From Luteibacter jiangsuensis (lineage in GTDB: Bacteria; Pseudomonadota; Gammaproteobacteria; Xanthomonadales; Rhodanobacteraceae): 64,000 nucleotides of DNA. The notes beneath the pieces are model-generated. The model saw only the letters and a list, made by a program, of their open reading frames with translations, ran no database searches and was not told where the DNA came from. The position numbers were made by a program, and so were the translations under genes. Shown here piece by piece: positions 39,902 to 48,048 of the stretch; the first letter of the stretch is position 1, and each line of letters starts with the position of its first letter. The stretch lies in NCBI RefSeq assembly GCF_030812295.1, contig NZ_JAUSSK010000001.1, positions 1,116,001 through 1,180,000 of the forward strand, in the 5' to 3' direction.

Positions 39902-40795
39902 TCAGGCGGCAGACGCCAATGGTGCCAGAGCGGCGAGCGTTTCGCGCAGCTTCGCCAATGCCGGACCGGATTCCAGTTCGACCAGCGGCAGCCGCGGGGC
40001 GGCAGAACCGAGCCCCAGGGCGGCCAGGCCGGCCTTCACCGGGATCGGATTCGGCGCGCAGTTCAAGGCATCGATCAACGGGGCCAACCGCGCGGTTTCC
40101 CTGACGGTCCGCACGGTATCGCCCGAACGGGCGGCATCGCACAGCGCGCGGAAGGCTTCCGGCACGAGATTGGCCACGACGGAGATCGTTCCCGCGGCGC
40201 CCGCCAGCATCGCCTCGTGAGCCGAGCCGTCGTCACCGCTGAGGTAGACGAAATCGGCACGGATAAGTTCCGCGAGTGCCTGGATCCGCCCGGCATCGCC
40301 GCGCGCCTCCTTGATGCCGATGATGCCGGGATGGTCGCGCAGCAGGGCCACGGTTTCCGGGGCGATATCGCAACCGGTGCGCGGCGGCACGTTGTAGAGG
40401 ATCACGGGCAGGCCGCCCTCGTCGGCCACCGCGAGGAAATGCCTGCGCAGGCCTTCCTGCGTGGGACGCACGTAGAAAGGCGCCACCACCAGCGCGGCAT
40501 CGGCGCCGAGTGCCCGGGCACGCCGCGTGGTGGCGATGGTCTTCGCCGTGCCCGCTTCGCCGGTACCGGCAATGACCGGAATGCGTTTATCCACGTGCTT
40601 CACCGCGAACGCGAGCAGGCGCTCGTATTCGTCGTGCTCGAGGAAATGCGATTCGCCCGTGGAACCGGCCACGACCACCGCCTGGGTGCCGCCGGCGAGC
40701 TGCTGGTCGAGCAGCCGGCCGAAGGCTTCCAGATCGAGGGAGCCGTCCGTGGCGAAGGGCGTCGCCAACGCGGTGATGCTTCCGGAGATGTCCAA
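39902..40795 (-). CDS. dapA: DapA, 4-hydroxy-tetrahydrodipicolinate synthase
   Basis: 297 aa. It condenses pyruvate with aspartate semialdehyde in lysine and diaminopimelate synthesis. Motifs: GSITALATPF at the N-terminus, VVAGSTGESH (usually STGEA), VILYNVPPRTGCD with the catalytic Tyr, IIGIKEA with the Schiff-base Lys, and LSGDD. No ATG coincides with the family start; TTG at 40795 (LDISGSITAL) fits best, while ATG at 40828 would add 11 residues. The open frame continues far upstream in the antisense of gcvR without homology. Divergent from gcvR. Confidence 0.95.
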   Translation of the reverse strand: MDISGSITALATPFATDGSLDLEAFGRLLDQQLAGGTQAVVVAGSTGESHFLEHDEYERLLAFAVKHVDKRIPVIAGTGEAGTAKTIATTRRARALGADAALVVAPFYVRPTQEGLRRHFLAVADEGGLPVILYNVPPRTGCDIAPETVALLRDHPGIIGIKEARGDAGRIQALAELIRADFVYLSGDDGSAHEAMLAGAAGTISVVANLVPEAFRALCDAARSGDTVRTVRETARLAPLIDALNCAPNPIPVKAGLAALGLGSAAPRLPLVELESGPALAKLRETLAALAPLASAA

Positions 40796-40975
40796 GGTGA
40801 AACCCGTTGTGTAATCAGCCCTTCGCATGTTACCGGGGCGTTTCCGGCGAGTCCATTCGGCGACTTTCCGGCCCATGGGCGCCCCGTGTCTTGCTAGCGT
40901 GCGACGCGGCCAAGTAAGCTGACCCCAAAGCGTTGGTTCCGCGCCCCGCGGGACGCGCCATAGGTAGTTTCCGCC

Positions 40976-41536
40976 TTGAATCGTTCCGCAGTACGCAGCG
41001 CCACCACGGACAACCAGCTCCTCATTTCGACGCTGTCGCCGGCGCATCGCGCGCCGATCCTGGCCCTGGCCAAGCGCATCGCCGATTCCGGCTGCAATCT
41101 CGCCGACGCCCGCGTGTCGACGATCGGCAACGATACCTCCGTCATGCTGTTGGCCAGCGGCGCCTGGGACGCCGTGGCCAAGCTGGAGACCTCGCTGGGC
41201 AAGCTGGCCCGCGACGAGGAACTGCCGATCGTCCACTACCGCACCACGCCACGCGAGCCCACCGCCCACCTGCTGCCCTACCTGGTCGAGGTGATCGCCG
41301 CCGACCGGCCGGGCATCCTCGTGAAGATCATCGAGTTCTTCTCCCGGCGCGACATCAGCGTGGAACAACTCTCGTCCATGCGTTACCAGGCGATGCAGAC
41401 CGGCGCCGAAATGTTCCAGGCGCAGATCACGATCGGCATTCCCTCGGAAACGCACATCGCCGCCTTGCGCGACGATTTCCTCGAACTGTGCGATGGCCTC
41501 AACCTCGACGCCATCATGGACCCCGTTAAATTCTGA
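40976..41536 (+). CDS. gcvR: GcvR-like double-ACT-domain regulator
   Basis: 186 aa, two ACT domains (about 13-85 and 98-180). The second begins LPYLVEVIAADRPGILVKII, typical of ACT. In E. coli GcvR binds GcvA and represses the glycine cleavage operon when glycine is low. The start is TTG at 40976, since no ATG or GTG fits. It diverges from dapA and sits 25 bases upstream of bcp. This gcvR-bcp order downstream of a divergent dapA-bamC is the usual gammaproteobacterial layout. Confidence 0.9.
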   Translation: MNRSAVRSATTDNQLLISTLSPAHRAPILALAKRIADSGCNLADARVSTIGNDTSVMLLASGAWDAVAKLETSLGKLARDEELPIVHYRTTPREPTAHLLPYLVEVIAADRPGILVKIIEFFSRRDISVEQLSSMRYQAMQTGAEMFQAQITIGIPSETHIAALRDDFLELCDGLNLDAIMDPVKF

Positions 41537-41561
41537 TCCGGAAGGAGCAGCAGACGTACGC

Positions 41562-42023
41562 ATGATCTCCAAGGGCAAGAAGCTCCCCAAACTCGAAGGC
41601 ACGCTCGGCGATGGTTCGACGCTGTCCCTTTCTTCCTTCAAGGGACAGTGGGTGGTGGTGTTCTTCTACCCGAAGGACAACACGCCCGGTTGCACGAACG
41701 AGGCGAAGGATTTCCGCGACCTCTACGCCCGGTTCCAGGCCCTGAATGCCGAAGTGATCGGCGTCTCCCGCGATTCGGTGCGCTCGCACGCGAATTTCGC
41801 CGCCAAGCATCAATTACCCTTCCCGCTCGTTTCCGACGCCGACGAAACCTGGTGCCAGGCCTTCGACGTCATCCACGAGAAGGTGCTCTACGGCAAGCGC
41901 CACATGGGTGTCGTACGCAGTACCTTCCTCATCGATCCAGACGGCAAGATCCACACGGAATGGCGCGGGGTCAAGGTTCCCGGCCACGCACAGGCCGTGC
42001 TCGAGAGTGTTCCCACCGCGTGA
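41562..42023 (+). CDS. bcp: Bcp/PrxQ-type thiol peroxidase
   Basis: 153 aa. It reduces hydrogen peroxide and organic peroxides using thioredoxin. The peroxidatic Cys44 is in VVFFYPKDNTPGCTNEAKDF; no cysteine is found five residues later as in two-cysteine PrxQ, so it may be a one-Cys type or use Cys96 (DETWCQAFDV) as the resolving residue. Start ATG at 41562, with AGGAG 15 bases upstream, which is far; no better start is visible. Lies between gcvR and phoH. Confidence 0.94.
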   Translation: MISKGKKLPKLEGTLGDGSTLSLSSFKGQWVVVFFYPKDNTPGCTNEAKDFRDLYARFQALNAEVIGVSRDSVRSHANFAAKHQLPFPLVSDADETWCQAFDVIHEKVLYGKRHMGVVRSTFLIDPDGKIHTEWRGVKVPGHAQAVLESVPTA

Positions 42024-42105
42024 CGAATACCGCGTCATGCGGCACCTCCCCCCGGCCGTCGCCGTGCGGCCGGTTCTCGCAACCTCTGCATGAGGTCACT
42101 TCCGC

Positions 42106-43497
42106 ATGACCGGAAGCAAGCGCATCTACGCCCTCGACACCAACGTGCTGCTGCACGACCCGACGTCGTTGTTCCGCTTCGAGGAACACGATGTCTTCAT
42201 ACCGATGACGGTGCTGGAGGAACTGGACGACAAGAAGAAAGGCGGCTCCGAGGTATCGCGCAACGGCCGCCAGGTAAGCCGATTCCTCAACGAGTTGATC
42301 GAGCGCGACGGCGGTGGACAGGGTCTTCGCGACGGCCTGGAACTGGTCAATCCGCAAGGCATCAAGCTCAAGCGTGGCGCCGTCGGCCGGCTGTTCTTCC
42401 AACAACGCGCGAGCCACGGCAACGGCAAGGCCGACAACCAGATCCTCGCATCCGTGATCGACCTGCGCGACCAGTATCCCGACCGCCCGGTGATCCTGGT
42501 CACCAAGGACATCAACCTCCGCATCAAGGCCTCGATCTACGGCATCACCGCCGAGGATTACGAGAACGATCGCGCCCTCGACGATTTCGCCCTGCTCTTC
42601 ACCGGCTCCGACGAGCTGCCGGAGGATTTCTGGGGACGCCATCCTGAACTGCGCTCGTGGAACGAGCGAGGCCGCACCTTCTACGAAGTGAGTGTCCGCG
42701 ACGACGAGCTCTGGTATCCGAACCAGTGCCTGTACATGCCCGGCGAGAACGACGTCGAGCTGCGTGTGCTCGAACTATCCGGCGACGAGGATGCGCGCAA
42801 GGCCCGGCTCGTGCTGCTCGACGACCATACCCACGCCGCGCATGGCGTATGGGGGATCGCCGCGCGCAATCGCGAACAGAACTTCGCGCTCAACCTGCTG
42901 ATGGACCCGGATGTCGACTTCGTCACCTTGCTCGGTACCGCGGGCACGGGCAAGACACTGCTCGCCCTTGCCTCGGGACTCGCCCAGGTGATGGACCAGC
43001 AGCGCTACCGCGAGATCATCATGACGCGCGCCACGGTGTCGGTCGGCGAGGACATCGGCTTCCTGCCCGGCACCGAGGAAGAGAAGATGACACCGTGGAT
43101 GGGTGCGCTGACGGACAACCTGGAAGTGCTCGCCAACCCGGAGGAAGGTGGCTCGTGGGGCCGCCAGGCCACGAACGACCTGCTCGCCTCCCGCGTGAAG
43201 ATCCGCTCCTTGAACTTCATGCGCGGGCGTACGTTCCTCAGCCGTTATCTCATCATCGACGAGGCGCAGAACCTTACGCCGAAGCAAATGAAGACCCTGA
43301 TCACCCGCGCCGGCCCGGGCACCAAGATCGTCTGCCTGGGCAACGTGGAACAGATCGATACGCCCTACCTCACCGAGACCACGTCCGGCCTCACCTATGC
43401 CGTGGATCGTTTCAAGATGTGGGCGCATTCGGGACACATCACACTGAAGCGTGGCGAACGCTCGAGACTGGCCGACTTCGCTTCCGAGGCGTTGTAG
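42106..43497 (+). CDS. PhoH2-type PIN-PhoH RNase/ATPase
   Basis: 463 aa. An N-terminal PIN ribonuclease domain (IYALDTNVLLHDP, ELDDKKKG, then ILVTKDINLRIKA; about 1-150) is joined to a C-terminal PhoH ATPase with Walker [15 protein letters not shown] and Walker B RYLIIDEAQNLTPKQ. Such PhoH2 proteins are described as RNA helicase-RNases. In some organisms phoH is phosphate-regulated; nothing upstream here shows a Pho box. Start ATG at 42106 (MTGSKRIYALDTN). It is followed by thiD in the same direction after a hairpin. Confidence 0.93.
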   Translation: MTGSKRIYALDTNVLLHDPTSLFRFEEHDVFIPMTVLEELDDKKKGGSEVSRNGRQVSRFLNELIERDGGGQGLRDGLELVNPQGIKLKRGAVGRLFFQQRASHGNGKADNQILASVIDLRDQYPDRPVILVTKDINLRIKASIYGITAEDYENDRALDDFALLFTGSDELPEDFWGRHPELRSWNERGRTFYEVSVRDDELWYPNQCLYMPGENDVELRVLELSGDEDARKARLVLLDDHTHAAHGVWGIAARNREQNFALNLLMDPDVDFVTLLGTAGTGKTLLALASGLAQVMDQQRYREIIMTRATVSVGEDIGFLPGTEEEKMTPWMGALTDNLEVLANPEEGGSWGRQATNDLLASRVKIRSLNFMRGRTFLSRYLIIDEAQNLTPKQMKTLITRAGPGTKIVCLGNVEQIDTPYLTETTSGLTYAVDRFKMWAHSGHITLKRGERSRLADFASEAL

Positions 43498-43506
43498 GGA
43501 ACCTCC

Positions 43507-43535
43507 AAGGGCGCGGGCATGCCGCCCGCGCCCTT
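43507..43535 (+). terminator. Hairpin between phoH and thiD
   Basis: An 11-bp perfect stem (43507-43517 with 43525-43535) of mainly G and C follows the phoH stop by ten bases. The downstream TTATCC is only weakly U-rich, so termination may be incomplete. Confidence 0.5.
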
Positions 43536-43546
43536 ATCCTCCGCCC

Positions 43547-44323
43547 ATGCGAACCTCCAAACCCAACACACTCACCATCGCCGGCTCGGATTCCGGCGGC
43601 GGTGCCGGCATTCAGGCCGACCTGAAAACCTTCCGCGCACGCGGCACCCATGGGCTCACCGCCATCACCGCCGTCACCTCGCAGAACACGCGTGGGGTGA
43701 GCGCCGTCCACACGCTTCCCCTCGCCCACGTCCGCAGCCAGCTCGATGCCGTCTTCGACGACTTCCCCATCGCGGCGGTCAAGACCGGGATGCTCGGCAG
43801 CGCCGCGATGACCCGTCTCGTGGCGGCGGAAATGCGCCGGCGCAAACCGGCGTGGCTCGTCGTCGATCCGGTCATGCTGGCCACCAGCGGAGCCCGGCTT
43901 CTCGATGAAGATGCGCTCGACGCGCTGATCGGCCGGCTGATCCCGCTGGCCGACGTGCTCACGCCCAACCTGCCCGAGGCCGAAACCCTGCTCGGACGCC
44001 CGCTCGGGCGCGATATCGACGCAGCGGGCGCCGACCTGCTCGCCCTGGGCGCACAAGGCGTCTTGCTCAAGGGCGGCCACGCCAAGGGGAGAGAGATCGT
44101 CGATCGTTACTACGACGCCGGTGGCGTGATCGAGATCCGTCATCCGCGCCTGCCCTTCGAAGGCCATGGCAGCGGCTGCACCCTGGCCTCCGCGGTGGCC
44201 GCCGAACTGGCCAAGGGCAAATCGCCGCATGCGGCCGTCCGCATCGCCGTCGCCTGGCTGGACAAGGCCTTCCAGCGCGCCTGGCGGCCGGGCGGTGGCG
44301 CGGCCCACGTGCTCGGGCACTGA
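43547..44323 (+). CDS. thiD: ThiD, HMP(-P) kinase
   Basis: 258 aa. It phosphorylates hydroxymethylpyrimidine and its phosphate in thiamine synthesis. Ribokinase-fold motifs: LTIAGSDSGGGAGIQADLKTF, GTHGLTAITAVTSQNT, VKTGMLGS, VVDPVMLATSG and the anion-hole segment GHGSGCTLASAVAAELAKG. Start ATG at 43547; longer in-frame readings overlap phoH. No TPP riboswitch (thi box) is visible in the 49 bases before it. It precedes lpxO. Confidence 0.96.
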   Translation: MRTSKPNTLTIAGSDSGGGAGIQADLKTFRARGTHGLTAITAVTSQNTRGVSAVHTLPLAHVRSQLDAVFDDFPIAAVKTGMLGSAAMTRLVAAEMRRRKPAWLVVDPVMLATSGARLLDEDALDALIGRLIPLADVLTPNLPEAETLLGRPLGRDIDAAGADLLALGAQGVLLKGGHAKGREIVDRYYDAGGVIEIRHPRLPFEGHGSGCTLASAVAAELAKGKSPHAAVRIAVAWLDKAFQRAWRPGGGAAHVLGH

Positions 44324-44399
44324 GCCCGGAGTATCCTACCGGCGTTGATACGGGCCCTTCCGGGCCGTATGTATCGCCCGTCCCCCTCGAGTCCAACCC

Positions 44400-45356
44400 A
44401 TGAATTTCCTCGGGCCCCGCTTCATCGTGCTGTACGTGCTGATCCTGTTCACGCTCTGCGTGCTGCTGGTACATCTGCGCGGCCGCTCGCGCCTGCGCTT
44501 CGACCGCCAGTTGGTGGACCATTCGGCGATTTTCGCGCCTTACAACCTGCTGATGTACGCCTTCTCCGCCGTGCCCGCACGGCCGATCCTCGATCGCCGC
44601 GGCTTCCCCCAGCTCGATCTGTTGCAGACCAACTGGCAGACGATCCGCCAGGAAGCGATGCACCTGTTCGACGAGGGCTTCATCCGCTCGGCCGAAAAGC
44701 ACAACGACGCTTCCTTCAATTCCTTCTTCAAGCAGGGCTGGAAGCGCTTCTACCTGAAATGGTACGGCGAGCCGCTCGCCTCGGCCGAAGCGCTGTGCCC
44801 GGAAACAGTGAAACTGCTGAATTCCATTCCGAGCGTGAAGGCGGCGATGTTCGCCCTGCTTCCGCCGGGCAGCAAGCTCAATCCGCACCGCGATCCCTTC
44901 GCCGGCTCGCTGCGCTACCACCTCGGCCTCATCACGCCGAACTCGGACGAGTGCCGCATCTTCGTCGACGGCGAAATGCACGCGTGGCGCGATGGCAAGG
45001 ACGTCGTCTTCGACGAGACCTACGTGCACTGGGCGGAGAACCGCACCGACCAGACCCGCGTCATCCTCTTCGCCGATGTGGAGCGCCCGCTGAAGAGTGG
45101 CCTCATGACCGCGATCAACAAGCGCGTCGGCGCCTTCATGGGTTCGATCACGGCCTCGCCCAACAGCGACGACGGCAAGGAACAGGTCGGCTTCGTCAAC
45201 CGCATGTTCGCGCTCAACCAGCGCGGCCGCGAGCGCACGCGCAAGTTCAAGAAAGCCAATCCGAAACTGTTCCGCGTGGTGAAGTACATCGGCATCGTGC
45301 TGATGATCTGGCTGATCTTCCTGGCGCCCTATCCCTTCTTCCGCGGCGACGCCTGA
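44400..45356 (+). CDS. lpxO: LpxO-like lipid A 2-hydroxylase
   Basis: 318 aa. An N-terminal membrane helix (about residues 7-26) and a C-terminal one (about 295-312) flank an Fe(II)/2-oxoglutarate dioxygenase domain of the aspartyl/asparaginyl hydroxylase family: LLPPGSKLNPHRDPFAGSLRYH carries the HxD-like ligand pair and DETYVHWAENRTDQTRVIL the distal His and Arg. LpxO hydroxylates the secondary acyl chain of lipid A at the inner membrane. Start ATG at 44400. A small exported protein gene follows after four bases. Confidence 0.9.
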   Translation: MNFLGPRFIVLYVLILFTLCVLLVHLRGRSRLRFDRQLVDHSAIFAPYNLLMYAFSAVPARPILDRRGFPQLDLLQTNWQTIRQEAMHLFDEGFIRSAEKHNDASFNSFFKQGWKRFYLKWYGEPLASAEALCPETVKLLNSIPSVKAAMFALLPPGSKLNPHRDPFAGSLRYHLGLITPNSDECRIFVDGEMHAWRDGKDVVFDETYVHWAENRTDQTRVILFADVERPLKSGLMTAINKRVGAFMGSITASPNSDDGKEQVGFVNRMFALNQRGRERTRKFKKANPKLFRVVKYIGIVLMIWLIFLAPYPFFRGDA

Positions 45357-45360
45357 TGCC

Positions 45361-45825
45361 ATGAAGCCCGTCGCGCTCGCGCTGGTTCTACTCGTCGCGA
45401 CGTCCATCGCCTCGGCGGAAGATGCCGGGCCTGGGCCGGCGGAAGACCTCGCGCCTCGTGTCGCCCGCCTCGTCGACGACACGACGAAAGACGCGGCGAG
45501 CGAAGACCGCGCCTTCAACCAGTTGTTGCGACTCGGCAGGGCCGGCGTCCCTTACATCATCGCGCACCTCGGCGACGATCGCCGCCTGCCGGAACAGTCG
45601 ATCTGGATACACCGCTCGGGTGGACGGGCGGAACGCCAGTACAAACCGTGGTACGTGCATGACGGCCTCGAAGCCGTGCTGACGGAACTGACCGGTTTCA
45701 CCATGGGCCCTCAGAACGGCCACCTGCTCCCCAGCCAACGCAAGCAGAGCACGCGCAAATGGGTGGCATGGTGCGTGGAGCGCTATCCGGCCCAGGCGGA
45801 TGTGTGCCGCTCGGGTCAGCGGTAG
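45361..45825 (+). CDS. Unknown small exported protein, possibly HEAT-like
   Basis: 154 aa, not recognised. A signal peptide is likely (MKPVALALVLLVATSIASA, cleavage after ASA). The mature part is mostly helical in appearance; RAFNQLLRLGRAGVPYIIAHLGDDRRL looks like a HEAT-type repeat, and the end has QRKQSTRKWVAWCVERYPAQADVC with two cysteines. It begins four bases after lpxO, so both are probably translated from one mRNA; a role in the envelope is an inference. Downstream begins the repeat region. Confidence 0.75.
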   Translation: MKPVALALVLLVATSIASAEDAGPGPAEDLAPRVARLVDDTTKDAASEDRAFNQLLRLGRAGVPYIIAHLGDDRRLPEQSIWIHRSGGRAERQYKPWYVHDGLEAVLTELTGFTMGPQNGHLLPSQRKQSTRKWVAWCVERYPAQADVCRSGQR

Positions 45826-45941
45826 CGGCACACTGCTTCGTCTCCGGCTCGGCTTCGCCCTCGCTTTTGGGGGTGTGGGGCAGAGCCGTCGGCCGCCACC
45901 CTCGTCGCTCCGGTTGCACCGTCGCTCGGGAAGGGAAGCCT

Positions 45942-46024
45942 GGTGGGAGCCGACCGTGTCGGCGATGGGTGCTTGCCACAACCTGGCCCGCTGCCGCGGG
46001 ATCGCCGACAAGGTCGGCTCCCAC
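45942..46024. repeat. REP doublet 5 with the conserved spacer
   Basis: GGTGGGAGCCGACCGTGTCGGCGAT (45942-45966) and ATCGCCGACAAGGTCGGCTCCCAC (46001-46024), with spacer GGGTGCTTGCCACAACC followed by TGGCCCGCTGCCGCGGG. The whole unit recurs at 59583-59665 and inverted at 39134-39217. Confidence 0.92.
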
Positions 46025-46027
46025 AAC

Positions 46028-46153
46028 GGGGTTTCCGATTCGCCCTCCGTGGCTCAGCGAAAACGGCCGGCCGTCCAGGCCGGCCCCTGACGGGCCTTGT
46101 CGCCCGGCGCTCCTCGGTTCCACATGTCGCGCCGAGGGTGGCGGCCGACGGCT
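46028..46153 (+). repeat. Left arm of the main imperfect inverted repeat
   Basis: Starts GGGGTTTCCGATTCGCCCTC and ends at GTCGCGCCGAGGGTGGCGG. The reverse complement of 46500-46627 follows it closely with scattered substitutions and small indels. Confidence 0.75.
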
Positions 46154-46263
46154 CTTCCAGGCACTGAGGTGGTGTGTGGCACAAGCAACGCCCGCTAGCC
46201 GGGTGCACGTCCCGTGTGGATGCCGTCCCCGGAAGTCGTCTTTGTGTGAAACCCCCTCACCTG

Positions 46264-46417
46264 GGTGGGAGCGGACTCTGTCCGCGAACTGTCACCCTGT
46301 TTCGAGCGAATGAGGCGATGCGCCTCAACCGAGCGGTGGAAAGCCTCGCCCGATCAGTGCAACGCCTCCTTCGCCACGACAGAGGTCGAGGGTTCGCGGA
46401 CAGAGTCCGCTCCCACC
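46264..46417. repeat. REP doublet 6, variant family
   Basis: GGTGGGAGCGGACTCTGTCC... (46264-46288) and its inverse ...GGACAGAGTCCGCTCCCACC (46393-46417) form a pair 104 bases apart. It keeps the GGTGGGAGC head but differs in the stem (GGACTCTGTCCGCGAA), like a second REP subfamily. It forms the core of the large palindrome. Confidence 0.85.
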
Positions 46418-46499
46418 CGGTGGCGGCAAGCGCCGCACAGAGCGGCACGCGACACGTGGCGAGCGTCGCTTTTCCCACCCACCCACCTCCGTGTCCAGA

Positions 46500-46627
46500 G
46501 AGCTGCCGGGCGCCACCCTCGGCGCGACATTAGGAGCCGAGGACGGGCGGGCGGACAAGGCCCGCAGGGGATCGGCCAAGGATGGCCGATCGTTTCCGCT
46601 GAGCCAGGAGGGCGAATCGGAAACCCC
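46500..46627 (-). repeat. Right arm of the main imperfect inverted repeat
   Basis: Inverted partner of 46028-46153; begins in plus-strand reading with AGCTGCCGGGCGCCACCCTC and ends ...GGCGAATCGGAAACCCCC. Confidence 0.75.
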
Positions 46628-46808
46628 CGCCCGACCGTCCGAGCCCGAAGGGGCGCAGCCATCGGACATGGCCGCGCAGCGGCATCCTTTCCCAAGGGAC
46701 GGCGACTACCGTCGCGCCGAGGGTGGCGCCCGGCAGCTCCCCCGCCACGCACACGACGAACGCGAGGGCGAAGCCGAGCCGTGCATGAAGCTGGCCCGCT
46801 GCCGCGGG

Positions 46809-46833
46809 ATCGCCGACAGGGTTGGCTCCCACC
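46809..46833. repeat. Single REP sequence next to the icd terminator
   Basis: ATCGCCGACAGGGTTGGCTCCCACC, preceded by TGGCCCGCTGCCGCGGG, that is, the right half of the conserved doublet. The left half is missing. Confidence 0.85.
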
Positions 46834-46841
46834 GGGAGAAC

Positions 46842-46871
46842 AAAAAAGCCCCGCATTCGCGGGGCTTTTGA
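46842..46871 (-). terminator. Rho-independent terminator of the isocitrate dehydrogenase gene
   Basis: Stem AAAGCCCCGC / GCGGGGCTTT with loop ATTC or GAAT, followed on the minus strand by TTTTTTG, 18 bases after the stop codon. Confidence 0.94.
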
Positions 46872-46889
46872 TGTCGCCTTGCCGGGCTG

Positions 46890-47912
46890 TTACGCCGTGG
46901 CGCGGAGGCGCTCGACGATGGCGTCGCCGAAGGTGTCCGTGGTGCCGGTGCCGCCGACATCCGGCGTGGTGCGGTCGCGGGCTTCCATCACGTCACGGAT
47001 GGCACTGCGCAGGCGGGTGGCCTTGGCGACCATGTCGAGATGGTCGAGCATGTCGGCCGCCGCGAGCAGCAAGGCGCACGGGTTGGCCTTCTTCTGGCCC
47101 GCGATGTCCGGCGCCGAACCGTGCACGGCTTCGAAGATCGCCGCGTCCTTGCCGATGTTGGCACCCGGCGCGAGGCCGAGACCGCCGACCAGACCGGCGC
47201 AGAGGTCGGAAAGGATGTCGCCGAACAGGTTCGTGGTGACGATCACGTCGAACTGGTACGGATTCATCACCAGCTGCATGCAGGCGTTGTCCACGATCAT
47301 CTCGTTGAACTCGATGTCCGGGTAATCCTTCGCCACCTCACGCGCCACCGTCAGGAACAGGCCCGACGAGGTCTTCATGATGTTGGCCTTGTGCACGGCC
47401 GTGACCTTCTTGCGGCCCTTCTGGCGGGCCATCTCGAAAGCGTACTTGCAGATGCGCTGCATGCCGGGGCGGGTATTGCGGATCATCGAGATCGCGACTT
47501 CGTTGTCGCCCTCGCCCGTCTGGGTCTGGCCTTCGGCGAGGTAGGCGCCCTCGGTGTTCTCACGCACCGTGATGATGTCGATGTTCTCGAAACGCGCCTT
47601 CGTGCCCGGGAAACTGATCGCAGGACGCACGTTCGCGTAAAGATCGAACTTGCGGCGCAGGGTGACGTTGATCGAAGTGAAACCGCCACCGATGGGGGTG
47701 GTCAGCGGGCCCTTCAGCGCGACCTTGTGCTCGGCGATCTTGTCCAGCGTGGCCTGCGGCAGCAGTTCGCCATGCTTTTCGAGCGCGACCACGCCCGCGT
47801 CCACGAAATCGTAGGTGAGGCCGCAGTCCAAGGCATCGAGGACGCGGATGGTCGCGTCCATGATCTCGGGGCCGATGCCGTCGCCGGGGATCACGGCAAT
47901 GGTCTTGCTCAT
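46890..47912 (-). CDS. icd: Isocitrate dehydrogenase, NAD-type (IDH3-like)
   Basis: 340 aa member of the isocitrate/isopropylmalate dehydrogenase family. It opens [20 protein letters not shown]. The string [22 protein letters not shown] with [12 protein letters not shown] and [13 protein letters not shown] fits the mitochondrial-type NAD-IDH seen in xanthomonads, rather than LeuB, which has an ARxxRxD... substrate segment, or the long [20 protein letters not shown] and [14 protein letters not shown] hold the metal- and cofactor-binding region. It should convert isocitrate to 2-oxoglutarate in the TCA cycle. The ATG at 47912 has CAGGAG nine bases upstream. Cofactor preference is inferred. Confidence 0.88.
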   Translation of the reverse strand: MSKTIAVIPGDGIGPEIMDATIRVLDALDCGLTYDFVDAGVVALEKHGELLPQATLDKIAEHKVALKGPLTTPIGGGFTSINVTLRRKFDLYANVRPAISFPGTKARFENIDIITVRENTEGAYLAEGQTQTGEGDNEVAISMIRNTRPGMQRICKYAFEMARQKGRKKVTAVHKANIMKTSSGLFLTVAREVAKDYPDIEFNEMIVDNACMQLVMNPYQFDVIVTTNLFGDILSDLCAGLVGGLGLAPGANIGKDAAIFEAVHGSAPDIAGQKKANPCALLLAAADMLDHLDMVAKATRLRSAIRDVMEARDRTTPDVGGTGTTDTFGDAIVERLRATA

Positions 47913-48014
47913 GGGGGTAACTCCTGAAGGAAAGCGGACGCAGGGCGCGCGAAAGTCGCGCGTGGGGAGAAAAATCGCCCAATTATCGGCGATCGGGCCT
48001 GCTTCCTTCAAGTT

Positions 48015-48035
48015 TGGCGCCCCTCACCGGGGCGC
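48015..48035 (-). terminator. Hairpin downstream of the AhpD-like gene
   Basis: GCGCCCC and GGGGCGC pair around a short loop, 14 bases after the stop codon at 48049; the following minus-strand sequence CAAACTT is not U-rich, so the activity is uncertain. Confidence 0.4.
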
Positions 48036-48048
48036 TCGTCATGCCTGT

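Larger units (their letters stand above)
45826..46889. repeat. Non-coding repeat island: two inverted copies of an element plus REPs
   Basis: No credible gene is found in these 1064 bases. Segments on the left recur inverted on the right, nested about a centre near 46330: 45846-45940 with 46685-46775, 46028-46153 with 46500-46627 (the best match, about 125 bases), about 46165-46225 with 46440-46495, and REP-variant arms 46264-46288 with 46393-46417. The left copy has a REP doublet (45942-46024) where the right copy has about 50 unrelated bases. The open frames crossing it are compositional. It separates convergent genes. Confidence 0.75.

Noticed and set aside
40796-41641. N-terminal extension of dapA making a 579-aa protein
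   Set aside because: The extra part is antisense to gcvR and bcp and has no homology; DapA family length is about 295 aa.
43498-43546. TPP riboswitch upstream of thiD
   Set aside because: Only 49 bases are available and no thi-box sequence is visible; the hairpin there looks like the phoH 3' end.
45826-46860. Small open frames suggesting genes in the repeat island
   Set aside because: Their translations are Arg/Pro/Gly-rich, cross REP arms and repeat arms on both strands, and lack Shine-Dalgarno signals and family matches.
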